Shown piece by piece: positions 51,786 to 60,514 of a DNA stretch of 64,000 nt. Position numbers and translations under genes: made by a program. The stretch spans positions 372,001 through 436,000 of the forward strand of contig CAVTWL010000005.1 in the NCBI GenBank assembly GCA_963738375.1, read 5' to 3'. The notes beneath the pieces are model-generated. The model did not search any database and was not told the origin of the DNA. It saw only the letters and a list, made by a program, of their open reading frames with translations. Within the stretch, counting starts at the first letter, position 1; the number at the start of each line of letters is the position of its first letter. Origin of the DNA: Bog-159 sp963738375 (GTDB lineage Bacteria > Acidobacteriota > Terriglobia > Bryobacterales > Bryobacteraceae).

Positions 51786-52607
51786 CTACGGAGCTACCGC
51801 GATCGTAACCGTATCGCTCGTCGTAACCCCGCCCATCTGAATCTGTATGGGCACCGCATTGCCCGTCGGTGTGTTAGGCGCCGGAACCACCCCAATCTGA
51901 TACTCGCTGACGAATTGTGGAGAAAGAACCGAGTATACGAATTGCGCCTGTACCCCGCCGATAAGAACGGTCGGAGGTATTACTGTATTGCGGAAAACTC
52001 CGTCTGACGCCGCCACGCCGTTGCCGATCGATGGCGTCACCGCCCCTAGCCCTGTGCATGCAATTATCAAAGCGTGGCCCGAACTGACCGAGATCGGCGT
52101 CACCACAAAGCTTCCCACTGAAGTTCCCGCGGGCGCTGCCAGCGCTCCCGTGCTGTTGTCATAGGCGAAAGCTTGCCCCGAGCCGTTTGCCGTTGTCGTG
52201 AAGATTCCCGGCGATGCCTGCACCACCGGCACGCTCTGCGCCGCCGATGCGCCGCTCGTTCGCGTCACCACAATGTTCACCATCCCGCTCTCCTGGCCCG
52301 CTCCCAGCACATTGAACGGCAGCTGAGCGTTGATCTGATTCTGACTGACAAAATATAGGCCCGACGGAATATTATTGAATGTTACCGATGTGACATCGCT
52401 CAGGGTCGTCGAAAGTGGAATCGTATTGCCGATAGCCGTAGCGGCCGCCAGCTCTGTGCCAAAGATAGATACCAGCGATCCCGGTGCGACGCCCTGCGTA
52501 GTATAACTGCCGGAATTTAGCACGCCCCCCGCATTGACAGCCGGAGCTTGCGCCCACGCCATGCTTGCGCCCATGGCGATTAGTAGTAACAAGTTACTCT
52601 GTCGCAT
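51786..52607 (-). CDS. Secreted TIGR03437-type (Solibacter-type C-terminal domain) protein
   Basis: A 273-residue exported protein with a signal peptide (NLLLLIAMGASMAWAQAP). The mature part is almost entirely the domain typical of Solibacter: VLNSGSYTTQGVAPGSLVSIFGTELA, VTFNNIPSGLYFVSQNQINAQLPF, ACTGLGAVTPSIGNG and IGVVPAPNTPTGNAVPIQIQMGGVTTSDTVTIAVAP. Usually this domain ends a longer repeat or enzyme protein; here it stands almost alone, possibly a decoy or adhesive unit. It lies on the opposite strand to the transferase upstream, with its own terminator. Function unknown. Confidence 0.85.
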   Translation of the reverse strand: MRQSNLLLLIAMGASMAWAQAPAVNAGGVLNSGSYTTQGVAPGSLVSIFGTELAAATAIGNTIPLSTTLSDVTSVTFNNIPSGLYFVSQNQINAQLPFNVLGAGQESGMVNIVVTRTSGASAAQSVPVVQASPGIFTTTANGSGQAFAYDNSTGALAAPAGTSVGSFVVTPISVSSGHALIIACTGLGAVTPSIGNGVAASDGVFRNTVIPPTVLIGGVQAQFVYSVLSPQFVSEYQIGVVPAPNTPTGNAVPIQIQMGGVTTSDTVTIAVAP

Positions 52608-52670
52608 CTCATTCTCCCGATTCGATTCTAGTAGATCCGGTGAGAGTAACCCAAGCTTCTAGGCAAGAGT

Positions 52671-54530
52671 TTACTTGTGCGCAGGTACCGGAGCCGGGCC
52701 GCGCACCGCCGCGTGAATCCGATCGGCTGTTGCTGTGACTTCCGCGTGCTTCCCACCGTCCAGCTCTACCGCCTTACCTGCTTCCGTTTCCGCCTCCCTC
52801 AGCCGTCCGCCCGCCTGCAATACTTGCGCCAGCATCCAGTGCGTCTTAAACCAGTTCGGTCCGCGATAAATCGCCGCTCGCAAACTCTGTTCTGTGCGAA
52901 TGAAGTCGTTCTCACGCGCATAAAATGCCGCCAGGTTGTAGTAGGCGTTAAAACTTGCGTCGCTGCTTTGAGTGGCGCGCTCGGCCGCCATGCCCGCATA
53001 CTGGAATGCTTGCGCCCGTGCGGTCGGATCGCCGACGCCCGCCGCGACTTGCGCCAATCGCCGCGAGTACCACAGATCCGCGCTCGCGCCTGGCCATCTC
53101 CAGCGTTCGTAGTCTGCGTACCGGCTCGCTGCGTCACCCACGTGTCCCGCATCGACATCCCGCCGCACGTCGGCCAGCGCTGTCTCGGCCATCGCCATAC
53201 GGACCCCGGCGAAGACCAGAACACCAGCGCATGCCAACGCGAAGGCCAGTCCTGGCCAGCGACTCTTGCCGGCCCGCGCCTCTACCGGTGAGCTAACGCT
53301 CAGCGACACCAACATGGCAACCATCGTGTAGTACGCCAGCGCCGTCGGCATCGTAAAAACACTAAACTGTTCACTAATCGTCATGCCGGCGAGCCCCGCG
53401 GCAAGCGCCCCGGCCAACACGTCGCCCCGCACGCTCCAAAATGCCGCAAACCCCGACCCAGCCAGTGCCGCAAGCAGCAACATCCCGCCCACGCCTTGAG
53501 ACACCAGCGCATCCAGGAAAATATTGTGTGGCGATTCATGATAAAAATCTGGAAAAGCCCGCCCCAATTCCGCCGACTGATGCAACGCGAACGTCGCCAG
53601 GAATGTCTCTGGCCCATAGCCGGTCGGCAATCTGGAACTTGCCATCCGAACGCTGTCGCGCCACAGTAGTATCCGAGCGCCGCCTGCGGGTTCGCTGAGC
53701 GCCCAGTGTACCCTCGCGCGCATTCTCTCGCCCGCTGGGGAGAGATAGAGAACGAAAGCCACCGCGCCGGCCACGCCTGCAACTTTCAGATGCCGCATGG
53801 GTAGCCGGTGTCCCGTGAGCGCAGTCATGAAAGCCACCCCAACCACGAGCCCCAGAAGCGCTGCCCGCGAGCCCGTGCACACCATCCCCACCGTACCCAC
53901 GGCCGCAGCCCCCCACGCCAACCGTTTCCACCAGACTTTGCGCTCCTTCCCGCCCAGCGCAAAGGCGGCGAACACCGAGAACAGCAGCCAGTTCGCTGCG
54001 TAGTCCGCGTGGCCCAGCGTCGACGGCGGCCGCACGATGGCCCACACCCCCTCGCCTACGTGATACCGGCGCGCATCCAGCCACGCATCCCAACCGGAAT
54101 ACTGGGCAATCGCGTACAATCCGGCCGCTAGTCCGCTGCCCGCCACTGCCCGCAGCAGAGTGCGCAGCCGCTCCGGCGTCCCTGCGCTCCATGCCGCGGC
54201 GAGATAAGCGTAGCCCATTGCCGCCAGTTGCACCACCAAGCCCCAATATCGCCAGCTACTTCCCGCCAGCGACAAAACCGGCTGTACCGACGTCGCTGTC
54301 GATATCGTCAGCGACACCGCCATCGCGCAAAGCGCAAACACGAACCACCGTGCTGCGCCGGAAGACCGGTAAAAACCCCTCGCTCCACCCTTTGCCGCCC
54401 ACCACACCACCGCACCCGCGGTCCCCAACAGAAGCACCACGATCTTCGGCGTAACATCGAAGTAAAAAAACCATCCCGGGGCGATCGCCAGCGGAATTAA
54501 CAAGATAACCAGCGCCAGCCACAAGCCCAT
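52671..54530 (-). CDS. O-antigen polymerase/ligase-like membrane protein with TPR C-terminus
   Basis: A 619-residue membrane protein. About 11-12 hydrophobic segments cover residues 5-430. The large periplasmic loop contains WDAWLDARRYHVGEGVWAIVRPPSTLGHADYAANWLLFS and RILLWRDSVRMASSRLPTGYGPETF, as in Wzy_C/WaaL-type enzymes (PF04932), where such Arg/His residues act on polyprenyl-linked glycans. The C-terminal ~150 residues are TPR-like helices (DAGHVGDAASRYADYERW, SFNAYYNLAAFYARENDFIRTEQSLRAAIYRG, MLAQVLQAGGRLREAETEAGKAVELDGG). It is divergent from the Wzz-like gene, with starts only 22 bases apart. Confidence 0.85.
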   Translation of the reverse strand: MGLWLALVILLIPLAIAPGWFFYFDVTPKIVVLLLGTAGAVVWWAAKGGARGFYRSSGAARWFVFALCAMAVSLTISTATSVQPVLSLAGSSWRYWGLVVQLAAMGYAYLAAAWSAGTPERLRTLLRAVAGSGLAAGLYAIAQYSGWDAWLDARRYHVGEGVWAIVRPPSTLGHADYAANWLLFSVFAAFALGGKERKVWWKRLAWGAAAVGTVGMVCTGSRAALLGLVVGVAFMTALTGHRLPMRHLKVAGVAGAVAFVLYLSPAGERMRARVHWALSEPAGGARILLWRDSVRMASSRLPTGYGPETFLATFALHQSAELGRAFPDFYHESPHNIFLDALVSQGVGGMLLLAALAGSGFAAFWSVRGDVLAGALAAGLAGMTISEQFSVFTMPTALAYYTMVAMLVSLSVSSPVEARAGKSRWPGLAFALACAGVLVFAGVRMAMAETALADVRRDVDAGHVGDAASRYADYERWRWPGASADLWYSRRLAQVAAGVGDPTARAQAFQYAGMAAERATQSSDASFNAYYNLAAFYARENDFIRTEQSLRAAIYRGPNWFKTHWMLAQVLQAGGRLREAETEAGKAVELDGGKHAEVTATADRIHAAVRGPAPVPAHK

Positions 54531-54552
54531 TCAGCTACACTAGCTTACAAGC

Positions 54553-55659
54553 ATGCTGGCTGGCAGTACCGAACCTGTAAACAGTTATCGTTATTTGAGC
54601 TTCTTGGCTTCGCGCTGGCGATTCATCGCACTATCTTGCGCCGTCGCGCTAACCCTCGTCTTACTCGTAAGTCTCACCCGTCCCAAACTCTATACCGCCA
54701 CCTGCCGCATCCTCATCGAACCCCCTGCGGGTACTGATATTCGCAGTGCCCTCGGAGTAAGTCCCATTTACCTCGAGTCGCTGAAGACTTATGAACACTT
54801 CGCCTCCAGCGACAGCCTCTTCCTTCGCGCCCTCGATCGCTTTCAACTGCGTAAACCGTTTCCCGGCCGGCCCATCGAAACTCTCAAGGCCGCCATCCTA
54901 AAAGTAGGCATGGTCCACGACACCAAAATCCTCGAGATCAACGTTACCCTCACAGATCCAAAAACCGCGCAGGCAGTTGCCCAATATCTCGGCGAGGAAA
55001 CCGTGAAGCTCAGCCGGTCCGTCGATCTCGAAGCCGATCAGGAACTCGCCGCCGCCGTCGAGAACCAGGAAGCCGAAGCCAAAGCGCGGCTGGATCGCAG
55101 TGAAGCCACTTGGACGCGCACCATTAGCAGCCAGCCGGTCGATCGCTTGCAACAGGAAATACAGAGTGGAGGCGATCTCAAGAGTAGCCTCGATCGGCAG
55201 GCTCTGCGCGCCGAGGCGGATGCTTCCACACAGCGGGGAGCCGATGCCGATGCCAGTCGGGCCCTCGTCACTACCCTCCGCGCGCAGCTCGCCAAGGTCG
55301 AAACTGACCTTGCCGCCCATGAGCAGATACTGGCCCGCCGCCTGGCCGAGCGCGACCGCGTCGATGAAGAACGTACTGCCAGCCAGCAGGCCTTCACCAC
55401 CGTCGAGACGCGCTTGAGCCAAGTCCGTGCCGACCGGGGCTACCGCAGCGAGCGGCTCAAGATCATTGATCCGGGCATCGTTCCGGAGCAGCCGTCTGCG
55501 CCGAATGTTCCTTTGCGCCTTCTAGCCGCACTCTTGCTCGGATTGGTGGTCCCGATTATCTTGTTATCCTTCGAACTCAGTTATCGCAGCGGACGCGCAT
55601 CCCTTCAGTCTGCCCGCCCGCCATCCCGGCTGCGTCCCACCGGCACTGGCGATGTTTGA
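54553..55659 (+). CDS. Wzz-like polysaccharide chain-length/co-polymerase protein
   Basis: A 368-residue protein with the Wzz topology: helix at ~18-38 (FIALSCAVALTLVLLVSLT), a periplasmic region with YLESLKTYEHFASSDSLFLRAL, a long coiled coil (~150-300, EADQELAAAVENQEAEAKARLDRSEATW ... RALVTTLRAQLAKVETDLAAHEQI) and a second helix at ~322-340 (LLAALLLGLVVPIILLSF). Pro-rich residues precede the second helix (EQPSAPNVPLR), as usual. There is no tyrosine-kinase domain. It controls chain length with the polymerase encoded next; it overlaps that gene by eight bases. Confidence 0.88.
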   Translation: MLAGSTEPVNSYRYLSFLASRWRFIALSCAVALTLVLLVSLTRPKLYTATCRILIEPPAGTDIRSALGVSPIYLESLKTYEHFASSDSLFLRALDRFQLRKPFPGRPIETLKAAILKVGMVHDTKILEINVTLTDPKTAQAVAQYLGEETVKLSRSVDLEADQELAAAVENQEAEAKARLDRSEATWTRTISSQPVDRLQQEIQSGGDLKSSLDRQALRAEADASTQRGADADASRALVTTLRAQLAKVETDLAAHEQILARRLAERDRVDEERTASQQAFTTVETRLSQVRADRGYRSERLKIIDPGIVPEQPSAPNVPLRLLAALLLGLVVPIILLSFELSYRSGRASLQSARPPSRLRPTGTGDV

Positions 55660-57085
55660 ACCGGACACCGTTGCCCGCCCCGCGTCCCGCCCGTGGTTGT
55701 TGCTCGCGCCCCTCCTCGCAGGCGCTTACGCGGCCGCAATCGCCCTGGCTCCAAAACCCTCCGTCGCCTTCGCCTTGGCCGCCCCGCTTGCGGTCTTGCC
55801 GTTCGCCTGGTGGGCGATACTTCATCGTGACCGTTGGCTCTTGCTGTTTTTTGCGGCTGCGTTTCTCCTGCCGCCGTTGCCTATCGGCCTCGGCAATTCC
55901 GGCCCGCATCCGTCGCTCCTCTTCGTGGCTTTAGGCCTTCTCACCGGAGTACTCGCCGCGCGCCGGTGGCGCGCTTCGTCGTCGCCCTTAAATCGAGCTC
56001 TCGGCATCTTCTTCCTGATCCTCCTCGCCAGTTCGGCGGAAGCCATCCTGTATTCCGGCGCGCAGGTCGGCTTCGCTAGCCTCATGCGCGTCCTGCTGTT
56101 CGGAATCGCGGTTTACGTCTTCTTCTACACCGCCTACGGCCCCGCGTCCGCCCGCCTCCCCGAGGCCCTCTCCCAAACCCGTCTGATTTATTGGATCGCC
56201 CTGGCCTCCGCCTCCTTCGCTTGCGTCGATTTCTATTTTCAGCTCCCGGCCCCCGCCGGATATGGCGCGCAATTTATCTGGCTCAGCGCCGGCGTTTACC
56301 GCCGCGCGCAGGGCGTCTTTTACGAAGCCAGTACCTTGGGTAACTTTTGCGCTTTCTTCCTCACCATGATCGCCGCCGCCCTCCTCGCACCGCGCGGCGA
56401 CGCCCCGGTTTCACGCCTGGCCCTGGCTCTCGGCGGCGCCATCTTCTCCGCTGCTCTCGCGCTTTCCTACTCCCGCGGCTCGCTCCTCAACGCCTTGGTC
56501 TCGATTTCCGTTCTCGTATACGTAAATCGGGGCCGTTTCCACTTGGGTCGCCTCCTCTTCGTTCTGGCCGCTGCCGTGATCGCCGGTGGCATTGCCTTGC
56601 GATTCCTGCTCCCCGCCTTCACCGGCGCATACTGGATGCGCGTCACCACCTCCCTCCAGTATGCCTTCGCGGAAACAGAAGGACTGCTGTCGGGACGCCT
56701 CGCCAGTTGGCGCGCGGTTCTCGGTTTCCTCTCTCGCCATCCGTGGCACGCGTTGTTCGGCATCGGATACAAAACCCTCCCTTACTCGGATTACCTCGGC
56801 ACTACCGTAATCACGGACAACATGTATCTCAGCCTCTTGGCTGAAACCGGTATCGTCGGACTCGCAGCCGTGCTATGGCTCGGCGTTTCCATCCTCCGCT
56901 CCGCTCGCCGCGCCGCTTCCGCACCCGATCCCCGTCTTCGCTTCTTCGGCAACTGGATCTTCGCCTTTTGGGCGGGCGAAATGGTCCAGATGTTCACCGG
57001 CGACCTCCTCACCTACTGGCGCGTCCTGCCGCTCTACTTCTGGGTTTTAGCCGTCGCGATTCGCCATGAACATTCTCTGCCTTGA
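55652..57085 (+). CDS. O-antigen polymerase (Wzy)-like membrane protein
   Basis: A 477-residue integral membrane protein with about 12 helices. The large loop near residues 185-235 (FQLPAPAGYGAQFIWLSAGVYRRAQGVFYEASTLGNFCAFF) and the region ALSYSRGSLLNALVSISVL, followed by LASWRAVLGFLSRHPWHALFGIGYKTLPYSDYLGTTVITDNMYLSLLAETGI, match the Wzy/ligase superfamily (PF04932). It would join lipid-linked repeat units in the periplasm. Eight bases overlap with the Wzz-like gene and 20 bases with the glycosyltransferase gene downstream place it in a compact operon. The cluster thus has two polymerase/ligase proteins; one may be the ligase. Confidence 0.85.
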   Translation: MFEPDTVARPASRPWLLLAPLLAGAYAAAIALAPKPSVAFALAAPLAVLPFAWWAILHRDRWLLLFFAAAFLLPPLPIGLGNSGPHPSLLFVALGLLTGVLAARRWRASSSPLNRALGIFFLILLASSAEAILYSGAQVGFASLMRVLLFGIAVYVFFYTAYGPASARLPEALSQTRLIYWIALASASFACVDFYFQLPAPAGYGAQFIWLSAGVYRRAQGVFYEASTLGNFCAFFLTMIAAALLAPRGDAPVSRLALALGGAIFSAALALSYSRGSLLNALVSISVLVYVNRGRFHLGRLLFVLAAAVIAGGIALRFLLPAFTGAYWMRVTTSLQYAFAETEGLLSGRLASWRAVLGFLSRHPWHALFGIGYKTLPYSDYLGTTVITDNMYLSLLAETGIVGLAAVLWLGVSILRSARRAASAPDPRLRFFGNWIFAFWAGEMVQMFTGDLLTYWRVLPLYFWVLAVAIRHEHSLP

Positions 57086-58172
57086 TCAGTTCGGAGAATT
57101 GGGAGGCGCGCAACGCTGCCTCTTGGATCTTTTGCCCGCGTTTGCCTCTCGTGGCTGGAACGTCAGCGTAGCCTCGCCCCCCGGTCCTCTCCTGGACCGC
57201 GCCGCCTCCTTTGCCTCGATAGACTCCATTCGCTCCGGCCCCTATTCCTCCGGCTCCAAGACCTTATCGGATACGCTTCGCTTTGCCGCGGAAGCCCCGC
57301 GTCTCGCCCGCCATCTCCGCCAGTTAATCCACCGCCAAGACTCCGATCTCGTCTATGTGAATGGCCCACGCCTGCTTCCCGCCGTCGCCCTCGCTGCCCG
57401 CCGTAATCGACGCGTCCTGTTTCACTCTCACAGCCTGCTTTCGGGGACGCCTCTCCGCGTCGTCGGCGCTGCGCTTCGCCTAACCCGTGCCGCCATCGTG
57501 GCATCCAGCCGCTTCGTCGCGGCCCCCTTACGAGCCTATTCTGGCTTTCGCTCCGAACGGGTGATTTACAACGGCGTAAGCCCAAAGACAAACGTATGCC
57601 ACCGCCCGGCGCCGGGCGAATTCCGCATCGGAGTCATCGGCCGCGTCGCCCCGGAAAAAGGGCAAGCGGATTTCTTGCGCGCTGCCCGCCTTCTCCACGC
57701 TTCCTCGCCCCATTGCCGATTCCTGATCTGTGGTGCGCCCCTCTTCTCCGATCCAGCCGCCATCGCATATAGCGACACACTCGTTGGCCTCGCCGCTGGA
57801 TTGCCCGTCGAATTCGTTGGCTGGACCGATGACGTCGACGCCGTCCTCTCCCGCCTCGATCTGCTGGTGGTGCCCTCCACCACAGTCGACGCCACCCCAC
57901 GCGTGATTCTCGAGGCCTTCGCAGCCGGCGTTCCCGTCGCCGCCTTCGCTTCCGGCGGCATTCCCGAACTCATCGCGCACAACCGGACCGGCTTGCTCGC
58001 CGGTGAGCGAACGCCGTCCTCGCTAGCCGTTACCGTCCTCGACGCCATGAGTTCACCTGGAAATCTCAGCTCGATCGCGGCCCGCGCTCGCACTCAAGCT
58101 GCCACGGAGTTTAGTTTGGAGCGGTATCGGGCGCGGATGGTGGATGCCGTCGAAGCGGCAATGGCTCGGTGA
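57066..58172 (+). CDS. GT4-family glycosyltransferase
   Basis: A 368-residue GT-B glycosyltransferase. The N-terminal domain opens with LDQFGELGGAQRCLLDLLPAFASRGWNV, the acceptor-side Gly-Gly-Ala-Gln loop. The C-terminal domain has GEFRIGVIGRVAPEKGQADFLRAARLL, VEFVGWTDDVDAVLSRLDLLVVPSTTVDATPRVILEAFAAGVPVAAF, with the donor-binding E-rich loop near residue 285, and GGIPELIAHNRTGLL. It adds a sugar, substrate unknown, to the lipid-linked repeat unit in the cytoplasm. It overlaps the polymerase gene by 20 bases and, unusually, overlaps the convergent nucleotidyltransferase-MFS gene by 62 bases. Confidence 0.88.
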   Translation: MNILCLDQFGELGGAQRCLLDLLPAFASRGWNVSVASPPGPLLDRAASFASIDSIRSGPYSSGSKTLSDTLRFAAEAPRLARHLRQLIHRQDSDLVYVNGPRLLPAVALAARRNRRVLFHSHSLLSGTPLRVVGAALRLTRAAIVASSRFVAAPLRAYSGFRSERVIYNGVSPKTNVCHRPAPGEFRIGVIGRVAPEKGQADFLRAARLLHASSPHCRFLICGAPLFSDPAAIAYSDTLVGLAAGLPVEFVGWTDDVDAVLSRLDLLVVPSTTVDATPRVILEAFAAGVPVAAFASGGIPELIAHNRTGLLAGERTPSSLAVTVLDAMSSPGNLSSIAARARTQAATEFSLERYRARMVDAVEAAMAR

Positions 58173-60513
58173 CTTCGTTCTCTGCGGTCGCTGGCAACAT
58201 CCGGAATCCCACTGCCGCCACGCCCGCCAGTCCGGCCGCGCACGCCAGCAGCGCCGTGTATCCAAATCGTGCGATTGCCGCGCCGCCGGCCAAGGATGCC
58301 GCCAACTGCGCGGCAAACGCCACCAGCATCATCAGCGCCGATGCGCCTGTCCGCTCCTGCTCTCTGACCCGGTCCATCAACAGCGTATTCACGCCCGGCT
58401 CCGACATGCATTGGCAAGCCATGAATGCCATGAATGCCGCCGCCGCCCCCCACCCCGTTGGACCGCCCGCCAGTCCTCCCAGCATCAATGCTGTCGCCAG
58501 CAGCATCGCCGCTGTCCCGCTCACCAGCCCCATTTTCTTCAGAACCCACGGTGCCAGCACCAGCGCGGCTACCTGCATCAGCTGCGAGCCGGAAAAAATG
58601 AGCCCGATGCGTTCCACCGGCGTGTGCATTCGCGCGAAAAACGTCGTGAAAAATGGATTGAATGATCCAGTCGCCAGATTCCAGATTGCCCACACTGCCA
58701 GAAACCGGATGACGAATCGGCTCCTCGGATACAACTTCGCGCCCTCGGCCGGTGCCGGCTCGATCCGCAGTCGCGCCGAGGGCCACAGTGCCAGCGCCAC
58801 CAATGCGCATCCCGCCAGCATCGCCGGACGCTTACCACCCACCCAGGACGGTAAGTGGCCGCCCAGCCAGCCGCCCAGAATTCCCAACGCAATCGAACTC
58901 GCCGTCGATAAGCTGAAACCCATGGATCGCGCCTTTTCGCTCGTCAACCGCGCAATCGCCGGCGCCAGCGAAACCACGTACAACGAGAATGCCGCTCCAC
59001 TCAGGCAGGCGAGAGCCAGTAAAGGCGCGCGGCTCGTCACACCCACCCGCATCGCCGAAATTGCTCCCACCCCTGCGAACGATGCCAGCAGCATTTTCCC
59101 CAGGCCCCACCGCCGCGCTAATGCTGCCGCAGGCAAAATGGCTGCCACCATCCCCAACGTCCCGGCGCTGTTTACCTGCCCCACGAAATCCTCGCGAAAT
59201 CCCAGATCCAGCAAGTAAAGGTTGTAAAGCAGCACGAAGATGAACATTCCCAGCACAAAGAACGAACTCGCGCCGAGGAATAACCAGTACCCGCCAGTCA
59301 GTCCGCTCCGCCGCATGTGCCATCGCAGCCCGCTGGCGCCCAGTGCCGCCAACGCGCGTGCATGAAAGATCGCTCGCTGTGACAGAAATCGCGTGGTACG
59401 CGCATGTTTTAGCATGCGCCGGCCGAACGTCATTTGCTCTTTAGGCAGGCACACCGCATCTACCGGCCCCGGAAACTTCGTCGGCAGGATTCTCCTCCGC
59501 ATCACACCCGCCTTATCCCGCGCCGAATTCAGTAGCGCCAGGTGCAGCCAAAGCTCATCTTTGTTTGGATGAAATTCGGCTTCGAGTGGAGCGTACCCGA
59601 ACGCCGCGAACCATTCCTTCACGGCCCCGGGCAGCGCATCCACCTCCGCCTCCGCAGTCGCTCCTAACCGGCACCCGAACCACCCCTGCGCCAGTCGCAT
59701 CGCCACCGCTTCAAGTTGCCGTAGCTCCGGTGCGTGCAACCCCCGCCAGCGAGCCCAGAATTCCCGATCCTCGGCGTGATGTTCCAGGAACCACGCGATC
59801 TCGTACACATGGCACGCTCTCGCGCTGCCTCGGAGCAGATGCCTCGCCAGGTGCAATCCTGCGTACCCAAACGCATCCGCCGGGTCAAGTCGCTCGCCAA
59901 TGCGCCGTCCCCAGAATTCCTCCACGCCGGGCGCGCACAGCCGTTCCGTACGCTCGTCCCAGAACTGCGTGTGGACTTCGATCGCCAGTGGGATTTCTGG
60001 ATCGAAATGGCTCCCCCCCCGCCATTCCCAGCCCGTTTTGCGCACCAGGGTCGGCAGATGATCCGTAGGATGAGCCCCGGCCTTCTCCGTCGCCTCGTAC
60101 CCGCGCTCCACAAAAATCTGCCAGGCCCTTTGCGCGTCTTCGGGCCGGCAGAACAAGTCTACATCGTGTTGCGTGCGCAGTCTCGGGTCTGCCACGAAAT
60201 CGGGCCACTGCGTCGTGCCCTTCAAGAATAGGAAAGGGATGTCCTCCGCTGCCAGCCACCGCCGCATGTCATCTTGCAGCGCGCACACCCGCCGCCACCG
60301 TTCGGTGTTTTCTTCGGTGTTTCCCGCGATCCGCTCTCGAACCGCTGCTGGAAGCGAAGGGCCCGCCGCCGCGCCGAAGAATAAGGTCAGCGAAGATCGA
60401 TCGCCGAACTCGAGAGCTTCCTGCCAAGCTAGATCGGCGTCGGGAGAACGCCCCTCGGGAAATTGGAGCGCCTCCATCACCGCCGACACCGCTCGCGGAA
60501 CCCTGATTGTCAC
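58111..60513 (-). CDS. Fusion of a family-5-like nucleotidyltransferase domain with an MFS transporter
   Basis: An 800-residue protein from GTG 60513, one base after the receptor stop; the open frame extends upstream only into the receptor gene. Residues ~10-310 form a nucleotidyltransferase-like domain (Uncharacterised nucleotidyltransferase, PF14907-like): FLFLKGTTQWPDFVADPRLRTQHDVDLFCRPEDAQRAWQIFVERGYEA, with the Asp-Val-Asp metal site, and HLARHLLRGSARACHVYEIAWFLEH. From ~400 about 12 helices form an MFS-type transporter (VGQVNSAGTLGMVAAILPAAALARRWGLG; ARLTSEKARSMGFSLSTASSIALGILGGWLGG). Such nucleotidyltransferases occur in polysaccharide loci with HPr-kinase-like proteins, as here. A fused pair is unusual. 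Confidence 0.8.
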   Translation of the reverse strand: MTIRVPRAVSAVMEALQFPEGRSPDADLAWQEALEFGDRSSLTLFFGAAAGPSLPAAVRERIAGNTEENTERWRRVCALQDDMRRWLAAEDIPFLFLKGTTQWPDFVADPRLRTQHDVDLFCRPEDAQRAWQIFVERGYEATEKAGAHPTDHLPTLVRKTGWEWRGGSHFDPEIPLAIEVHTQFWDERTERLCAPGVEEFWGRRIGERLDPADAFGYAGLHLARHLLRGSARACHVYEIAWFLEHHAEDREFWARWRGLHAPELRQLEAVAMRLAQGWFGCRLGATAEAEVDALPGAVKEWFAAFGYAPLEAEFHPNKDELWLHLALLNSARDKAGVMRRRILPTKFPGPVDAVCLPKEQMTFGRRMLKHARTTRFLSQRAIFHARALAALGASGLRWHMRRSGLTGGYWLFLGASSFFVLGMFIFVLLYNLYLLDLGFREDFVGQVNSAGTLGMVAAILPAAALARRWGLGKMLLASFAGVGAISAMRVGVTSRAPLLALACLSGAAFSLYVVSLAPAIARLTSEKARSMGFSLSTASSIALGILGGWLGGHLPSWVGGKRPAMLAGCALVALALWPSARLRIEPAPAEGAKLYPRSRFVIRFLAVWAIWNLATGSFNPFFTTFFARMHTPVERIGLIFSGSQLMQVAALVLAPWVLKKMGLVSGTAAMLLATALMLGGLAGGPTGWGAAAAFMAFMACQCMSEPGVNTLLMDRVREQERTGASALMMLVAFAAQLAASLAGGAAIARFGYTALLACAAGLAGVAAVGFRMLPATAENEVTEPLPLRRHPPSAPDTAPN

Positions 60514-60514
60514 G

